This document shows, piece by piece, positions 50,682 through 59,403 of a stretch of 64,000 bases of DNA. Source of the DNA: Aquincola agrisoli. Lineage in GTDB: Bacteria > Pseudomonadota > Gammaproteobacteria > Burkholderiales > Burkholderiaceae_C. The notes under the pieces are model-generated. The model saw nothing but the letters and a program-made list of their open reading frames with translations. It was not told the DNA's origin and did not search any database. The DNA is taken from assembly GCF_036621135.1 (NCBI RefSeq), contig NZ_JAZIBG010000003.1:71808-135807 (forward strand). Direction: 5' to 3'. Both the position numbers and the translations under genes were made by a program. Position 1 is the stretch's first letter. The number at the start of each line of letters is the position of its first letter.

Positions 50682-51647
50682 ATGATTCGCAGGCACTTCG
50701 TGCGCGCGGCTGCGGCCGCAGCGATGCTGGCGGCCGGCACCGCCGCCATGGCCAACGGCTACCCCAACAAGCCGGTCACCTTCATCATCCCGTTCCCGCC
50801 GGGCGGCACGCTCGACGTGGTGGGCCGCCAGCTCGCGCAGAAGCTGGGGGAGCAGATGGGGCAGACCTTCATCGTCGACAACCGCCCCGGCGGGGCCGGC
50901 ACCATCGGCGCGATCCTGGTCCAGAAGGCGGCGCCCGACGGCTACACGCTGCTGTTCAGCCCGTCGACGCTCACGACCACGCCGATGACGATGAAGGCCA
51001 CGCCGTACGACGTGGTGAAGGACTTCGCGCCGGTGGCGCTGGTGGCCAAGGCGCCGCTGGCGATCGCGGTCAACAAGAACCTGCCGATCACCGACGTGCC
51101 CAGCCTGATCGCGCATGCCAAGGCCAACCCGGGCAAGCTGAGCTTCGCGATCGGCTCGACCGGCTCGGCCGGGCACCTGTCGACCGAGCTGCTGCGCCGG
51201 GCGAGCGGGATCGAATACCTGATCGTGCCTTACAAGGGTTCGGCGCCGGCCTATCAAGACCTGATCGGCGGGCAGATCGACGGCTTCATCGACCCCATCC
51301 TCGGCTCGGCGCCGTTCGCCAAGGCGGGGCAGCTGAAGGTGATCGGCGTGACGTCCAAGGCGCGCCTGCCCAGCCTGCCCGACGTGCCGGCCGTGAGCGA
51401 GACCGTGCCCGGCTATGAGTTCTACAGCTGGTACGGCCTGTGGGGCCCGGCCAAGCTGCCGGCAGAGATCGCGCAGCGGCTGAACACCGAGGTCAACAAG
51501 GCGCTGGCCGGCGAGATGAAGGCCAAGCTCGAACAGCAGGGCCTGCTGCTCACACCGGGCTCGATCGACGACTTCGTGCACTTCCAGCGCGACGACATGC
51601 TGCGCGCCGGGAAGATCATCACCGAGGGGAAGATCCGTGCCGAGTGA
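50682..51647 (+). CDS. Bug/TctC-type periplasmic receptor
   Basis: 321 residues. Signal MIRRHFVRAAAAAAMLAAGT with AMA cleavage. Motifs: GYPNKPVTFIIPFPPGGTLD, DGYTLLFSPSTLTTTP, SFAIGSTGSAGHLSTELL. AAGGAGG ribosome binding site, 11 bases after the lyase gene. The SDR start lies inside its last codons (11-base overlap). Operon context suggests a tartrate-like ligand. Confidence 0.92.
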   Translation: MIRRHFVRAAAAAAMLAAGTAAMANGYPNKPVTFIIPFPPGGTLDVVGRQLAQKLGEQMGQTFIVDNRPGGAGTIGAILVQKAAPDGYTLLFSPSTLTTTPMTMKATPYDVVKDFAPVALVAKAPLAIAVNKNLPITDVPSLIAHAKANPGKLSFAIGSTGSAGHLSTELLRRASGIEYLIVPYKGSAPAYQDLIGGQIDGFIDPILGSAPFAKAGQLKVIGVTSKARLPSLPDVPAVSETVPGYEFYSWYGLWGPAKLPAEIAQRLNTEVNKALAGEMKAKLEQQGLLLTPGSIDDFVHFQRDDMLRAGKIITEGKIRAE

Positions 51648-52332
51648 AGCGACGGCCGTCGTCACCGGCAGCAGTTCGGGCATCGGCCTGGCCATCGCCG
51701 AGCGGCTGCTGGCCGACGGCTGGCATGTGAAGGGCTTCGACGTGAGCCCTGCGCGCATCGCGCACGCATGCTTCGAGGCGGTGCAGGTCGACCTGACCGA
51801 CGGCGCCGCCACCGAGGCCGCGGCGCAGGCGGCGGCCGAGGCCTCGGCGCTGGTGCACGCGGCCGGCGTGCTGCGCGTGGGCCCGTTGGGCGCGCTGCAA
51901 CCGGCCGACGCCGAGCTGATGTGGCGCCTGCACGTGGACGCGGTGACGCGCATCGCCAACGTGCTGCTGCCAGCCATGGCCGCGCGCGGCGAAGGCCGGG
52001 TGGTGCTGCTCGGCAGCCGCGTGGCGCAGGGCAAGGCCGGGCGCAGCCTCTATGCCGGCACCAAGGCGGCGCTGATCGCGCTGGCACGCAGCTGGGCGGC
52101 CGAGGTGGTGGCGTCGGGCGTCACCGTCAACGTGGTGTCGCCCGCGGCGACGCAGACGGCGATGCTCGACGACCCGGCGCGCCAGGCGGCCGCGCCGCAG
52201 CTGCCGCCCCTAGGCCGGCTCATCCGGCCCGACGAGGTGGCCGCGCTGGCGAGCTTCCTGCTGTCCCCGCCGGCCGCGGCCATCACGGGACAGGACATCC
52301 AGATCTGCGGCGGCGCCTCCTTGGCCCGCTGA
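51637..52332 (+). CDS. Short-chain dehydrogenase/reductase
   Basis: 231 residues from GTG 51637, overlapping the Bug gene by 11 bases with GAGGGGAAG as ribosome binding site. Cofactor motif TAVVTGSSSGIGLAIAERLL, then the ALVHAAGVLR (NAG-like) segment, Ser in VVLLGSRVAQGKAGR, YAGTK as YxxxK, and VTVNVVSPAATQTAM. A complete classical SDR that interconverts an alcohol and a ketone with NAD(P). In the operon it lies directly before D-tartrate dehydratase, so a sugar-acid or hydroxy-acid substrate is likely. Confidence 0.9.
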   Translation: MPSEATAVVTGSSSGIGLAIAERLLADGWHVKGFDVSPARIAHACFEAVQVDLTDGAATEAAAQAAAEASALVHAAGVLRVGPLGALQPADAELMWRLHVDAVTRIANVLLPAMAARGEGRVVLLGSRVAQGKAGRSLYAGTKAALIALARSWAAEVVASGVTVNVVSPAATQTAMLDDPARQAAAPQLPPLGRLIRPDEVAALASFLLSPPAAAITGQDIQICGGASLAR

Positions 52333-52361
52333 TTCCATCGACTCCACTCACCGGGAACACC

Positions 52362-53528
52362 ATGAAGATCGTCGACATCGTCGAAACTACCCGACCCATC
52401 CAATCCAACATCCGCAACGCGTACATCGACTTCTCGAAGATGACGCTGAGCCTCGTCGCCGTAGTGACCGACGTGGTGCGCGACGGCAAGCGCGTGGTGG
52501 GCTACGGCTTCAATTCGAACGGCCGCTACGGCCAGGGCGCGCTGATGCGCGAGCGCTTCCTGCCGCGCCTCCTTGAGGCCGATCCGGCGACGCTGCTCGA
52601 CGCCGAGCGCGACAACCTCGACCCGCACAAGGTGTGGGCCACGATGATGACCAACGAGAAGCCCGGCGGCCACGGCGAGCGCTCGGTGGCGGTGGGCACC
52701 ATCGACATGGCGGTGTGGGACGCGGTGGCCAAGATCGAGGGCAAGCCGCTCTTCCAGCTGCTGGCCGAGCGTTATGGCACCGGCACGCCGAACCGCAAGG
52801 TGTTCGTCTACGCGGCCGGCGGCTACTACTGGCCGGGCCAGGGCATCGAAGGGCTGGAGCGCGAGATGCGCAGCTACCTCGACCGCGGCTACTCGGTGGT
52901 GAAGAAGAAGATCGGCGGCGCCTCGCTGGCCGAGGATTGCAAGCGCATCGAGGCGGTGCTGAAGCTGCTGGGGCCAGGGCAGAAGCTGGCCGTGGATGCC
53001 AACGGCCGCTTCGACCTGAAGACGGCGATCGAGTACGCGAAGGCGCTGTCGCAGTACGACCTTTTCTGGTACGAAGAGGCCGGCGACCCGCTCGACTACG
53101 CGCTGCAGGCCGAGCTGGCGAACCACTACGCCGGGCCCATGGCCACCGGCGAGAACCTCTTCTCGATGCAGGACGCGCGCAACCTCATCCGCTACGGCGG
53201 CATGCGGCCCGATCGCGACTGGCTGCAGTTCGATTGCGCGCTCAGCTACGGTCTCGTCGAATACCTGCGCACGCTGGAGATGCTGAAGGAGAATGGCTGG
53301 TCGCCGTCGCGCTGCGTGCCGCACGGCGGCCACCAGATGTCGCTGGCCATCGCGGCCGGCCTGGGTCTGGGCGGCAACGAGTCGTACCCCGACCTGTTCC
53401 AGCCCTACGGCGGCTTCCCCGACGGCGTGAAGGTGGACAACAGCCACGTGCTGCTGCCCGAGCTGCCGGGCATCGGCTTCGAGGGCAAGGCCGACCTGTA
53501 CGCCGAGATGAAGGCGCTGGCGGCGTAG
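52362..53528 (+). CDS. tarD: D(-)-tartrate dehydratase, enolase superfamily
   Basis: 388 residues, nearly collinear over its whole length with the characterised Bradyrhizobium D-tartrate dehydratase: RNAYIDFSKMTLSLVAVVTD, EKPGGHGERSVAVGTIDMAV, VFVYAAGGYYWPGQG, KIGGASLAEDCKRIEAVL, VDANGRFDLKTAIEYAKALS, FWYEEAGDPLDYALQAELA, ATGENLFSMQDARNLIRYGG, SRCVPHGGHQMSLAIAAGLG. The catalytic Lys is in VVKKKIGG and the His in PHGGHQMS. It dehydrates D-tartrate to oxaloacetate with Mg2+. Last gene of the lyase/Bug/SDR operon. Confidence 0.93.
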   Translation: MKIVDIVETTRPIQSNIRNAYIDFSKMTLSLVAVVTDVVRDGKRVVGYGFNSNGRYGQGALMRERFLPRLLEADPATLLDAERDNLDPHKVWATMMTNEKPGGHGERSVAVGTIDMAVWDAVAKIEGKPLFQLLAERYGTGTPNRKVFVYAAGGYYWPGQGIEGLEREMRSYLDRGYSVVKKKIGGASLAEDCKRIEAVLKLLGPGQKLAVDANGRFDLKTAIEYAKALSQYDLFWYEEAGDPLDYALQAELANHYAGPMATGENLFSMQDARNLIRYGGMRPDRDWLQFDCALSYGLVEYLRTLEMLKENGWSPSRCVPHGGHQMSLAIAAGLGLGGNESYPDLFQPYGGFPDGVKVDNSHVLLPELPGIGFEGKADLYAEMKALAA

Positions 53529-53531
53529 GCC

Positions 53532-53545
53532 GCCGGGCGCCCGGC
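53532..53545. terminator. GC-rich palindrome between convergent genes
   Basis: GCCGGGCGCCCGGC, a perfect 14-base palindrome (five-base stem with a four-base loop if folded), in the 22-base gap between tarD and the convergent SDR gene. No T-run. Possible bidirectional hairpin. Confidence 0.4.
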
Positions 53546-53550
53546 CTGCG

Positions 53551-54321
53551 TCACAGCATCATTCCGCCCGAGACCTCGATGCGCTGGCCGGTGATCCAGC
53601 CGTTGCCTTCCGAGAGCAGCGCCGCCACCGCGCCGCCGATGTCGTCGGGCATGCCCACGCGGCCCAGCGCGGTGACAGCCGCGATCTGCGCGTTGACCTG
53701 CGCGTTGTCGCGCACGGTGCCGCCGCCGAAGTCGGTCTCGATCGCGCCGGGCGCCACGGTGTTGACCGTGATGCCGCGCGGCGCCAGCTCCTTGGCCATG
53801 TAGCGCGTCAGCACCTCGATGCCGCCCTTCATCGCGGCATAGGCCGCGTAGCCCGGCAGCGTGAAGCGGGCCAGGCCGCTCGAGGTGTTGAGGATGCGGC
53901 CGCCGTCGGCCACCAGCGGCAGCAGCTTCTGCGTGAGGAAGAAGGTGCCCTTGAGGTGGATGGCCGCCAGCTGGTCGAACTGCGCCTCGGTCGTCTCGGC
54001 AAACGAAGCGTGCACGCCGACGCCGGCGTTGTTGACGAGGTGGTCGAAGCTGCTGCGCTGCCAGGTATCGGCCAGCGCCTGCTTCACCCGGCCGGCAAAG
54101 GCCTCGAACGAGGCGCTGTCGCCGACGTCGAGCTGCAGCGCCACGGCGCGACGGCCCAGTGCCTCGATCTCGCGCACCGCGGCGTGGGCGTCGGCTTCGT
54201 TGCGCTGGTAGGTCAGGATCACGTCGCTGCCCTGGCGGGCCAGGTGCACGGCGATGTTGCGGCCAAGGCCCCGGCTGCCGCCGGTGACGAGTGCGATGCG
54301 GGGGGTGGTGGATGCAGTCAT
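53551..54321 (-). CDS. Short-chain dehydrogenase/reductase
   Basis: 256 residues, complete classical SDR: RIALVTGGSRGLGRNIAVHL, DHLVNNAGVGVHASFAET, Ser in ILNTSSGLARFTLPGY, YAAMK as YxxxK, VNTVAPGAIETDF, and the C-terminal GNGWITGQRIEVSGG. NADP-type glycine pattern (TGGSRGLG). Divergent from the LysR gene at 54422; LysR-SDR divergent pairs of this type are common and usually self-contained, with the regulator controlling the reductase. Confidence 0.92.
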   Translation of the reverse strand: MTASTTPRIALVTGGSRGLGRNIAVHLARQGSDVILTYQRNEADAHAAVREIEALGRRAVALQLDVGDSASFEAFAGRVKQALADTWQRSSFDHLVNNAGVGVHASFAETTEAQFDQLAAIHLKGTFFLTQKLLPLVADGGRILNTSSGLARFTLPGYAAYAAMKGGIEVLTRYMAKELAPRGITVNTVAPGAIETDFGGGTVRDNAQVNAQIAAVTALGRVGMPDDIGGAVAALLSEGNGWITGQRIEVSGGMML

Positions 54322-54421
54322 GTCGGTCTCCAGAAGAAGGGGTGGAACGGAAGCGATGAAGAGACTTTAGGTGTTCCTCTCTTCGACATAAATCACTCCG
54401 ATCGACTCACACTGTTTCTCC

Positions 54422-55492
54422 ATGCAGGACAATCAGCGCATGGAACTGCATGAACTGCGCGTTTTTGCGCTCGTCGCCGAACTGGGCAGCTTCACCCGCG
54501 CGGCCGAGCAGCTCGGCATGGCCAAGGGCCGCGTCTCCGCCACGGTGCAGCAGCTCGAAGCCCGGCTGGGTACGCGGCTGCTGATGCGCACCACGCGGCA
54601 GGTCAGGCTCACGCCCGACGGCGAGCAGTTCCTCGACCGGTGCAAGGAGCTGCTGGCCGATGCGGAGCAGATGCAGGCGATGTTCCAGCCCGCCGCGAGC
54701 GGCCTGCGCGGGCGCGTGCGCATCGACCTGCCCACCTCGCTGGCGCGTGAACTCATCATTCCGCGGCTGCCCGAGTTCCTGGCCGCGCACCCGCTGCTGG
54801 AGGTGGGCCTCAGCACGACGGACCGGAAGGTCGACCTGGTGCAGGAAGGTTTCGACTGCGTGCTGCGCATCGGCCAGCTCGCCGATTCGGAGCTGGTGGC
54901 CCGCCCGCTCGGCCACTTCGCGATGAGCAACCTGGCCAGCCCGGCCTACCTGCAGGCGCACGGCACGCCGCGCACGCTGGCCGACCTGGCGCAGCACCGC
55001 ATCGTCCACTACGCCGCGAAGCTGGGCACGCAGGGGGCAGGCTGGGAGTACGAGGAAGGTGGCGCGAGGCGCCTGCTGCCGATGCGCAGCGCCGTGGTGG
55101 TCAACGGCATCGATGCCTACGAGGCGGCCTGCCTGGCCGGGCTGGGCCTGGTGCAGTCACCCACGCACGGCGCGCGGCGCCTGCTCGATGCCGGCCGGCT
55201 GGTGGCGGTGCTGCCCGAGTACACCGCGCCGCCGATGCCAGTGTCGCTGCTGTACGCACACCGGCGCCAGCTCGCGCCGCGCGTGCAGGCGGTGCTGAAC
55301 TGGATCGCCGGCGTGGTGCAGCCCTACCTGGCCGGCCCGCGCAATGCGCCGGTCGCCAAGCCTCGGCGCACGCGCGCCGCTCAGCCGTCGGCCGGCGCCG
55401 TGGCGACGAAGGAAGGCCGCGCGTTGACTTCAGCGGCCCAGCCCGCCAGCCGCGGGGCCAGCGCGCGCCAGCCGAAGGCGTCGAAGCGGTAG
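54422..55492 (+). CDS. LysR family transcriptional regulator with long basic tail
   Basis: 356 residues (350 if the ATG at 54440, which has AGGA ten bases upstream, is used). HTH: MELHELRVFALVAELGSFTR and GMAKGRVSATVQQLEARLGT; effector domain LRGRVRIDLPTSLARELIIP of the common PbcR/AaeR-like group. The last ~50 residues are a low-complexity Ala/Arg/Lys tail (AKPRRTRAAQPSAG and beyond) that overlaps the convergent GST gene by 112 bases and is not part of the LysR fold. It probably regulates the divergent SDR. Confidence 0.9.
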   Translation: MQDNQRMELHELRVFALVAELGSFTRAAEQLGMAKGRVSATVQQLEARLGTRLLMRTTRQVRLTPDGEQFLDRCKELLADAEQMQAMFQPAASGLRGRVRIDLPTSLARELIIPRLPEFLAAHPLLEVGLSTTDRKVDLVQEGFDCVLRIGQLADSELVARPLGHFAMSNLASPAYLQAHGTPRTLADLAQHRIVHYAAKLGTQGAGWEYEEGGARRLLPMRSAVVVNGIDAYEAACLAGLGLVQSPTHGARRLLDAGRLVAVLPEYTAPPMPVSLLYAHRRQLAPRVQAVLNWIAGVVQPYLAGPRNAPVAKPRRTRAAQPSAGAVATKEGRALTSAAQPASRGASARQPKASKR

Positions 55493-56013
55493 TCGAGGTA
55501 GCCGAGCGCGCAGCCCAGTGCCACGTGGCCGATGCCGAAGGGCACCGCGGCCAGCGCGGCGGCCTCGCCGTCCAGCAACTGCAGCGTGGCGCGGGTCTTC
55601 AGGTCGAACGCATCGAGCAGCGCCGGCAGCGGCACTTCGCGCTCGCGCTCGTTGCGCCAGAGGATCAGCGCATCGAGCAGGCCGTCGCCCAGCGCATGCC
55701 AGCGCAGCGCCTGCCACCGGGCATCGCCCTCGGCCGGGAACAGGCGGCTGCCGCTTTCGGCCAGGGTGTCGAGGTACTCGCAGATCACCGCCGAATCGAA
55801 CAGCGTGCGGCCGTCGTCGAGCACCAGCGTCGGGATCTTCGACAGCGGGTTGTCGGCCATGATGGCCGGGTTGGGCTTGAGCATCGCCGCCACCGAGCGG
55901 ATCAGCTCGATGCGCGGCAGCAGGCCCCGCTCGTGCGCGCAGACCATCACCTTGCGCACGTAGGGCGACTTGGGGGACCAGTGGAGTTTCATCGTCGCAG
56001 TGTCCGTGTTCAT
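55381..56013 (-). CDS. Glutathione S-transferase family protein
   Basis: 210 residues. N-terminal thioredoxin-like domain: KLHWSPKSPYVRKVMVCAHE with a Ser-Pro at the active-site turn, NPLSKIPTLVLDDGRTLFDS with the cis-Pro and SAVICEYLD motif; C-terminal helical domain (HALGDGLLDALILWRNERER). ATG 56013 overlaps the CoA-transferase stop by four bases, so the two are coupled. The linkage suggests glutathione-dependent processing or isomerisation of the CoA-transferase product, or detoxification. An internal ATG at 55992 is also possible. Confidence 0.9.
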   Translation of the reverse strand: MNTDTATMKLHWSPKSPYVRKVMVCAHERGLLPRIELIRSVAAMLKPNPAIMADNPLSKIPTLVLDDGRTLFDSAVICEYLDTLAESGSRLFPAEGDARWQALRWHALGDGLLDALILWRNEREREVPLPALLDAFDLKTRATLQLLDGEAAALAAVPFGIGHVALGCALGYLDYRFDAFGWRALAPRLAGWAAEVNARPSFVATAPADG

Positions 56014-57242
56014 CCGATCACGCCGGCCTGGCGCAGCGCGGCGATGTCGGCGGTGCCGTAGCCCAGCTTCTCCAGGATCTCGTCGCTGTGCTGGCCCAGC
56101 AGCGGCGGCGCGTCGCAGGTGGGCAGCTGCGCCTCGGCGAAGCGCATCGGGCTCGCGACCTGCGGCACGTCGACCCCGCTGGGGTGCGGCACGTGCTTCA
56201 GCATGCCGCGCGCCACCACCTGCGGATCGCGGAACACATCGGCCACCGAGTTGATGGCGCCGCACGGCACGCCGGCCTTGTCGAGCGCGGCGATGAGGTC
56301 TTCGCGCTGCCAGCCGGCGAAGGCCTCGCGCAGCAGCGGCGCCAGCTCGCCGATGTGGCGCACGCGCTGGGCATTGGTGGCGTAGCGCTCGTCGGTTGCC
56401 CATTCGGCACGGCCCAGCACATCGCACAGCTTGGCGAACTGGCCGTCGTTGCCCACGACGAGGATCACGTCGCCGTCGGCGCAGCCGAACACGTCCTGCG
56501 GCTGGATGTTGGGGTGCGCGTTGCCGTTGCGCTGCGGCACCTTGCCGGAGACGAGGAAGTTCATTGCCTGGTTGGCGAGCGAAGCCACCTGCACGTCGAG
56601 CATGCCGATGTCGATCGCGTCGCCGCGGCCCGTCTGGTCGCGGCGGGCCAGCGCGGCCAGCACGGCCACGGCGGTGTACATGCCGGTCATCAGGTCGACG
56701 ATGGGCACGCCCACCTTCTGCGGGCCGCCGCCGGGCCGGCCGTCGCGCTCGCCGGTCACGCTCATCAGCCCGCCCATGGCCTGGATCAGGAAGTCGTAGG
56801 CCGGCTGGTCGCGGCGCGGGCCGGTCTGGCCGAAGCCGGTGACGGAGCAGTAGATGAGCCGCGGGTTGATCTTGCGCAGCGAGGCCTCGTCGAGCCCGTA
56901 GCGTTCGAGCGTGCCGGCCTTGTAGTTCTCCAGCACGATGTCGCATTCCATCGCCAGCTCGCGCACGATGCGCTGGCCTTCGGGCTTGTCGAGGCTGACG
57001 GTGATGGAGCGTTTGCCGCGGTTCACGGCCAGGTAGTAGCCGGCTTCCTTCGTGTCGCGGCCCTCGGCGTCCTTCAGGAAGGGCGGGCCCCAGCTGCGCG
57101 TGTCGTCGCCGGCGCCCGGGCGCTCGACCTTGATGACCTCGGCCCCCAGGTCGGCGAGGATCTGGCCGGCCCAGGGCGCGGCGAGGATGCGGCTCAGGTC
57201 CAGCACCTTCACATGCGACAAGGGAGCTTGGGCGGGGTTCAT
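56010..57242 (-). CDS. CaiB/BaiF family (class III) CoA-transferase
   Basis: 410 residues. MNPAQAPLSHVKVLDLSRIL, APWAGQILADLGAEVIKVER and GDDTRSWGPPF are the class III signature. The catalytic Asp lies in VPIVDLMTGMYTAVAVLAAL, and YYLAVNRGKRSITVSLDKPE and ENYKAGTLERYGLDEASLRK are typical of formyl-CoA/succinyl-CoA transferase relatives. It moves CoA from a donor such as succinyl-CoA to a carboxylic acid. It is translated just before GST and is divergently flanked by a LysR gene beyond position 57358 on the same strand. Confidence 0.93.
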   Translation of the reverse strand: MNPAQAPLSHVKVLDLSRILAAPWAGQILADLGAEVIKVERPGAGDDTRSWGPPFLKDAEGRDTKEAGYYLAVNRGKRSITVSLDKPEGQRIVRELAMECDIVLENYKAGTLERYGLDEASLRKINPRLIYCSVTGFGQTGPRRDQPAYDFLIQAMGGLMSVTGERDGRPGGGPQKVGVPIVDLMTGMYTAVAVLAALARRDQTGRGDAIDIGMLDVQVASLANQAMNFLVSGKVPQRNGNAHPNIQPQDVFGCADGDVILVVGNDGQFAKLCDVLGRAEWATDERYATNAQRVRHIGELAPLLREAFAGWQREDLIAALDKAGVPCGAINSVADVFRDPQVVARGMLKHVPHPSGVDVPQVASPMRFAEAQLPTCDAPPLLGQHSDEILEKLGYGTADIAALRQAGVIG

Positions 57243-57357
57243 CAGGAAAGCCTTTCTTGCGGATCGCTGGGGCAACTGTAGGGATGCCGCGGCGCCCTGG
57301 CTACCAGCCGGGCGGCAAGGCTGGCATGAGCCGAGGCGCATACCGTGCCCGCACCGA

Positions 57358-58263
57358 TCACGCCCCGTCGTGCTGCGTGTCCGCCAGTAAAAAATCGCGC
57401 AGCAGGCGCGCGCTGGGCCCGATGCGCCGGCCGTGCACCAGGTAGATATCGAGCGGCGCGGTCTCCAGCTCCGGCAGCAGGCGCACCAATTCGCCCGCTG
57501 CGAGCGGCGCCGCGGCGTCGTAGGCCGGCAGGCGGGCCACGCCTTCGCCGGCCAGCACGAAGGCCAGGCGCGAGGCCGCGCTGTCGGTGACCACGTCGCC
57601 CTGCACCGCGACCTCGACCGCCTGCCCGCCAAGCATGGCGGTGAACGAGCGCTGCGTGGGCGGGTAGACCACCCAGCGTTGCTGCGCGAGATCCGCCACC
57701 GTCGCCGGGGCGCGGTGGCGGCGCAGGTAGGCCGGCGATGCGCACAGCATCGTCGGCTCGCGCACCAGGCGGCGCGCCACCAGGTCCGAATCGGCCAGCG
57801 GGCCGGCCCGCACGGCCAGCTCGATGCCCTGCTGCACCAGGTCGACGTTGGCATCGTTCATCGCCAGGTGCAGGCGGATGGCCGGGTAGCGCCGGCGGAA
57901 CGCCAGCAACGCCGGCAGGATGCGCTGGTTGCCGAAATGGTGGGAGCAGGTGATGCGCACTTCGCCGCGCGGCTCGGCGCGCAGCAGCTCCATGCCGCGG
58001 ATGCCGTCGTGCGCCTCGTCGAGCAGGCGCTCGCAGTGCACGCGGAACGCCTCGCCCGCCGGCGTCAGGCTGAAGCTGCGCGTGCTGCGCTGCGCCAGCG
58101 GCATGCCAAGCTTGGTCTCCAGCACCCGGACATGGTGGCTCACCACCGCGCGGCTCAAGCCCAGTGCGCGGGCCCCTGCCGCGAAGCTGCCGGCGCGCAC
58201 GACGGTGGCGAAGACCGCCATCGACCGCAGCTCGTCGAGGATGGGGGACGGGTTCGGGCTCAT
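57358..58263 (-). CDS. LysR family transcriptional regulator
   Basis: 301 residues: LRSMAVFATVVRAGSFAAGA, LSRAVVSHHVRVLETKLGMP, then effector domain GEVRITCSHHFGNQRILPAL. Divergent from the DJ-1/PfpI gene (58390), with 126 bases between them, and upstream of the CoA-transferase/GST pair on the same strand (115 bases). Either could be its target; the divergent DJ-1 gene is the more usual choice. Confidence 0.92.
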   Translation of the reverse strand: MSPNPSPILDELRSMAVFATVVRAGSFAAGARALGLSRAVVSHHVRVLETKLGMPLAQRSTRSFSLTPAGEAFRVHCERLLDEAHDGIRGMELLRAEPRGEVRITCSHHFGNQRILPALLAFRRRYPAIRLHLAMNDANVDLVQQGIELAVRAGPLADSDLVARRLVREPTMLCASPAYLRRHRAPATVADLAQQRWVVYPPTQRSFTAMLGGQAVEVAVQGDVVTDSAASRLAFVLAGEGVARLPAYDAAAPLAAGELVRLLPELETAPLDIYLVHGRRIGPSARLLRDFLLADTQHDGA

Positions 58264-58389
58264 CCCGTCATTGTCAAATCTGGTGAGCCAATCAGTCAAC
58301 ACGGACCCACCTACCCGGACCGACCTTCGCGTCCTAAGCTTCCTTTCACTCGGGAGCCACCGAGTTCTTCGACCCCAAAGGAGTAAGTC

Positions 58390-59067
58390 ATGAGTGTCAA
58401 GCATGTTCTGTTCGTTGTGACAAACGCCGCCGCGATCGGCCCCCACCAGCGCGCCACCGGGTTCTTTTTCCCCGAGATCGCCCACCCGTTCGAAGCGCTC
58501 GACAAGGCCGGCATCGCCGTCGAGTACGCGACGCTCCAGGGCGGCAAGCCGCCGGAAGACGGCTTCGATGCCGCCGACCCGGTGCAGGCCGAGTTCCTGG
58601 CGAGCGCTTCGTACCGCCGCATGGCGCACAGCCGCAAGCTGTCGGAGGTGGACGTGCTGGACTACGACGCCGTCTTCTTCCCGGGCGGCCTGGGCCCGAT
58701 GGTCGACATCGCCCGCAACCCACAGGTGCAGGCGGCCGTGCGGCGCGCCTGGGACGGCGGCAAGGTCGTGGCCGCCGTGTGCCACGGCCCGTCGGCGCTG
58801 CTCGGCGTGACGCTTGCCGACGGCACGCCGCTGGTGCGCGGCCGCCGGGTCGCCGGCTTCTCGACGGCCGAGGAAGACGGCTATGCCCGCGCCGACGTGC
58901 CGTTCGACCTGGAGAGCGCGCTGCGCGAGGAAGGCGCGCGCTACGAATCGGCGCCGCCGTGGCAGCCCAAGCTGGCGGTCGATGGCCGGCTGATCACCGG
59001 CCAGAACCCGGCATCGGGCAGCCTGGTCGGCGAAGCGATCGTCGAAGCCCTGAGGCAGCCCGCGTGA
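58390..59067 (+). CDS. DJ-1/PfpI family protein (Hsp31-like glyoxalase III / deglycase type)
   Basis: 225 residues. Nucleophile elbow VVAAVCHGPSALLGV with Cys-His, VFFPGGLGPMVDIARNPQVQ with the glycine-rich loop, acid Glu in FFFPEIAHPFEALDKAGI, and SGSLVGEAIVEALRQP at the end. This matches the class I glutamine-amidotransferase-like family that includes methylglyoxal-converting Hsp31. AAAGGAG ribosome binding site. The next gene overlaps by four bases. Confidence 0.92.
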   Translation: MSVKHVLFVVTNAAAIGPHQRATGFFFPEIAHPFEALDKAGIAVEYATLQGGKPPEDGFDAADPVQAEFLASASYRRMAHSRKLSEVDVLDYDAVFFPGGLGPMVDIARNPQVQAAVRRAWDGGKVVAAVCHGPSALLGVTLADGTPLVRGRRVAGFSTAEEDGYARADVPFDLESALREEGARYESAPPWQPKLAVDGRLITGQNPASGSLVGEAIVEALRQPA

Positions 59068-59375
59068 CGGCCGCGCCTGCACCGATCGTGGTGGTAGCCC
59101 GCTGGCAGGTGCGCAGCGGTGCCCTCGGCGATGTGCTCAGCCACGTCGCCGAGCTTCGCCAGGCGTCGCTGGCCGAGCCGGGCTGCCTGGGCTATGAAGT
59201 GTTCCAGTCCGCCGATGCGTCTGGCACGCTGCTGCTGCTCGAACACTACCGCGACGACGATGCGCTGGAGGCGCACCGGCATTCAGCGCACTACCGGGCG
59301 TGGGTGGTGGATCGCATCCTGCCGCTGCTGGCGGTGCGGGTGGTCGAGGTCCTTCGGCCCCGCGATGCCGCGTAG
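59064..59375 (+). CDS. Antibiotic biosynthesis monooxygenase (ABM) domain protein
   Basis: 103 residues from GTG 59064, overlapping the DJ-1 stop (GTGA). The ABM-domain pattern is clear: VVARWQVRSGALGDVLSHVA, PGCLGYEVFQSADASGTLLL, EHYRDDDALEAHRHSAHYRA. Such small ferredoxin-like dimers are quinol or haem monooxygenases or detoxifying partners. Coupling to the DJ-1 gene suggests a joint carbonyl or quinone stress role. Confidence 0.88.
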   Translation: MTAAPAPIVVVARWQVRSGALGDVLSHVAELRQASLAEPGCLGYEVFQSADASGTLLLLEHYRDDDALEAHRHSAHYRAWVVDRILPLLAVRVVEVLRPRDAA

Positions 59376-59403
59376 GGCGGGCGGCGGCCGGCCCTGTGCT
59401 GCA

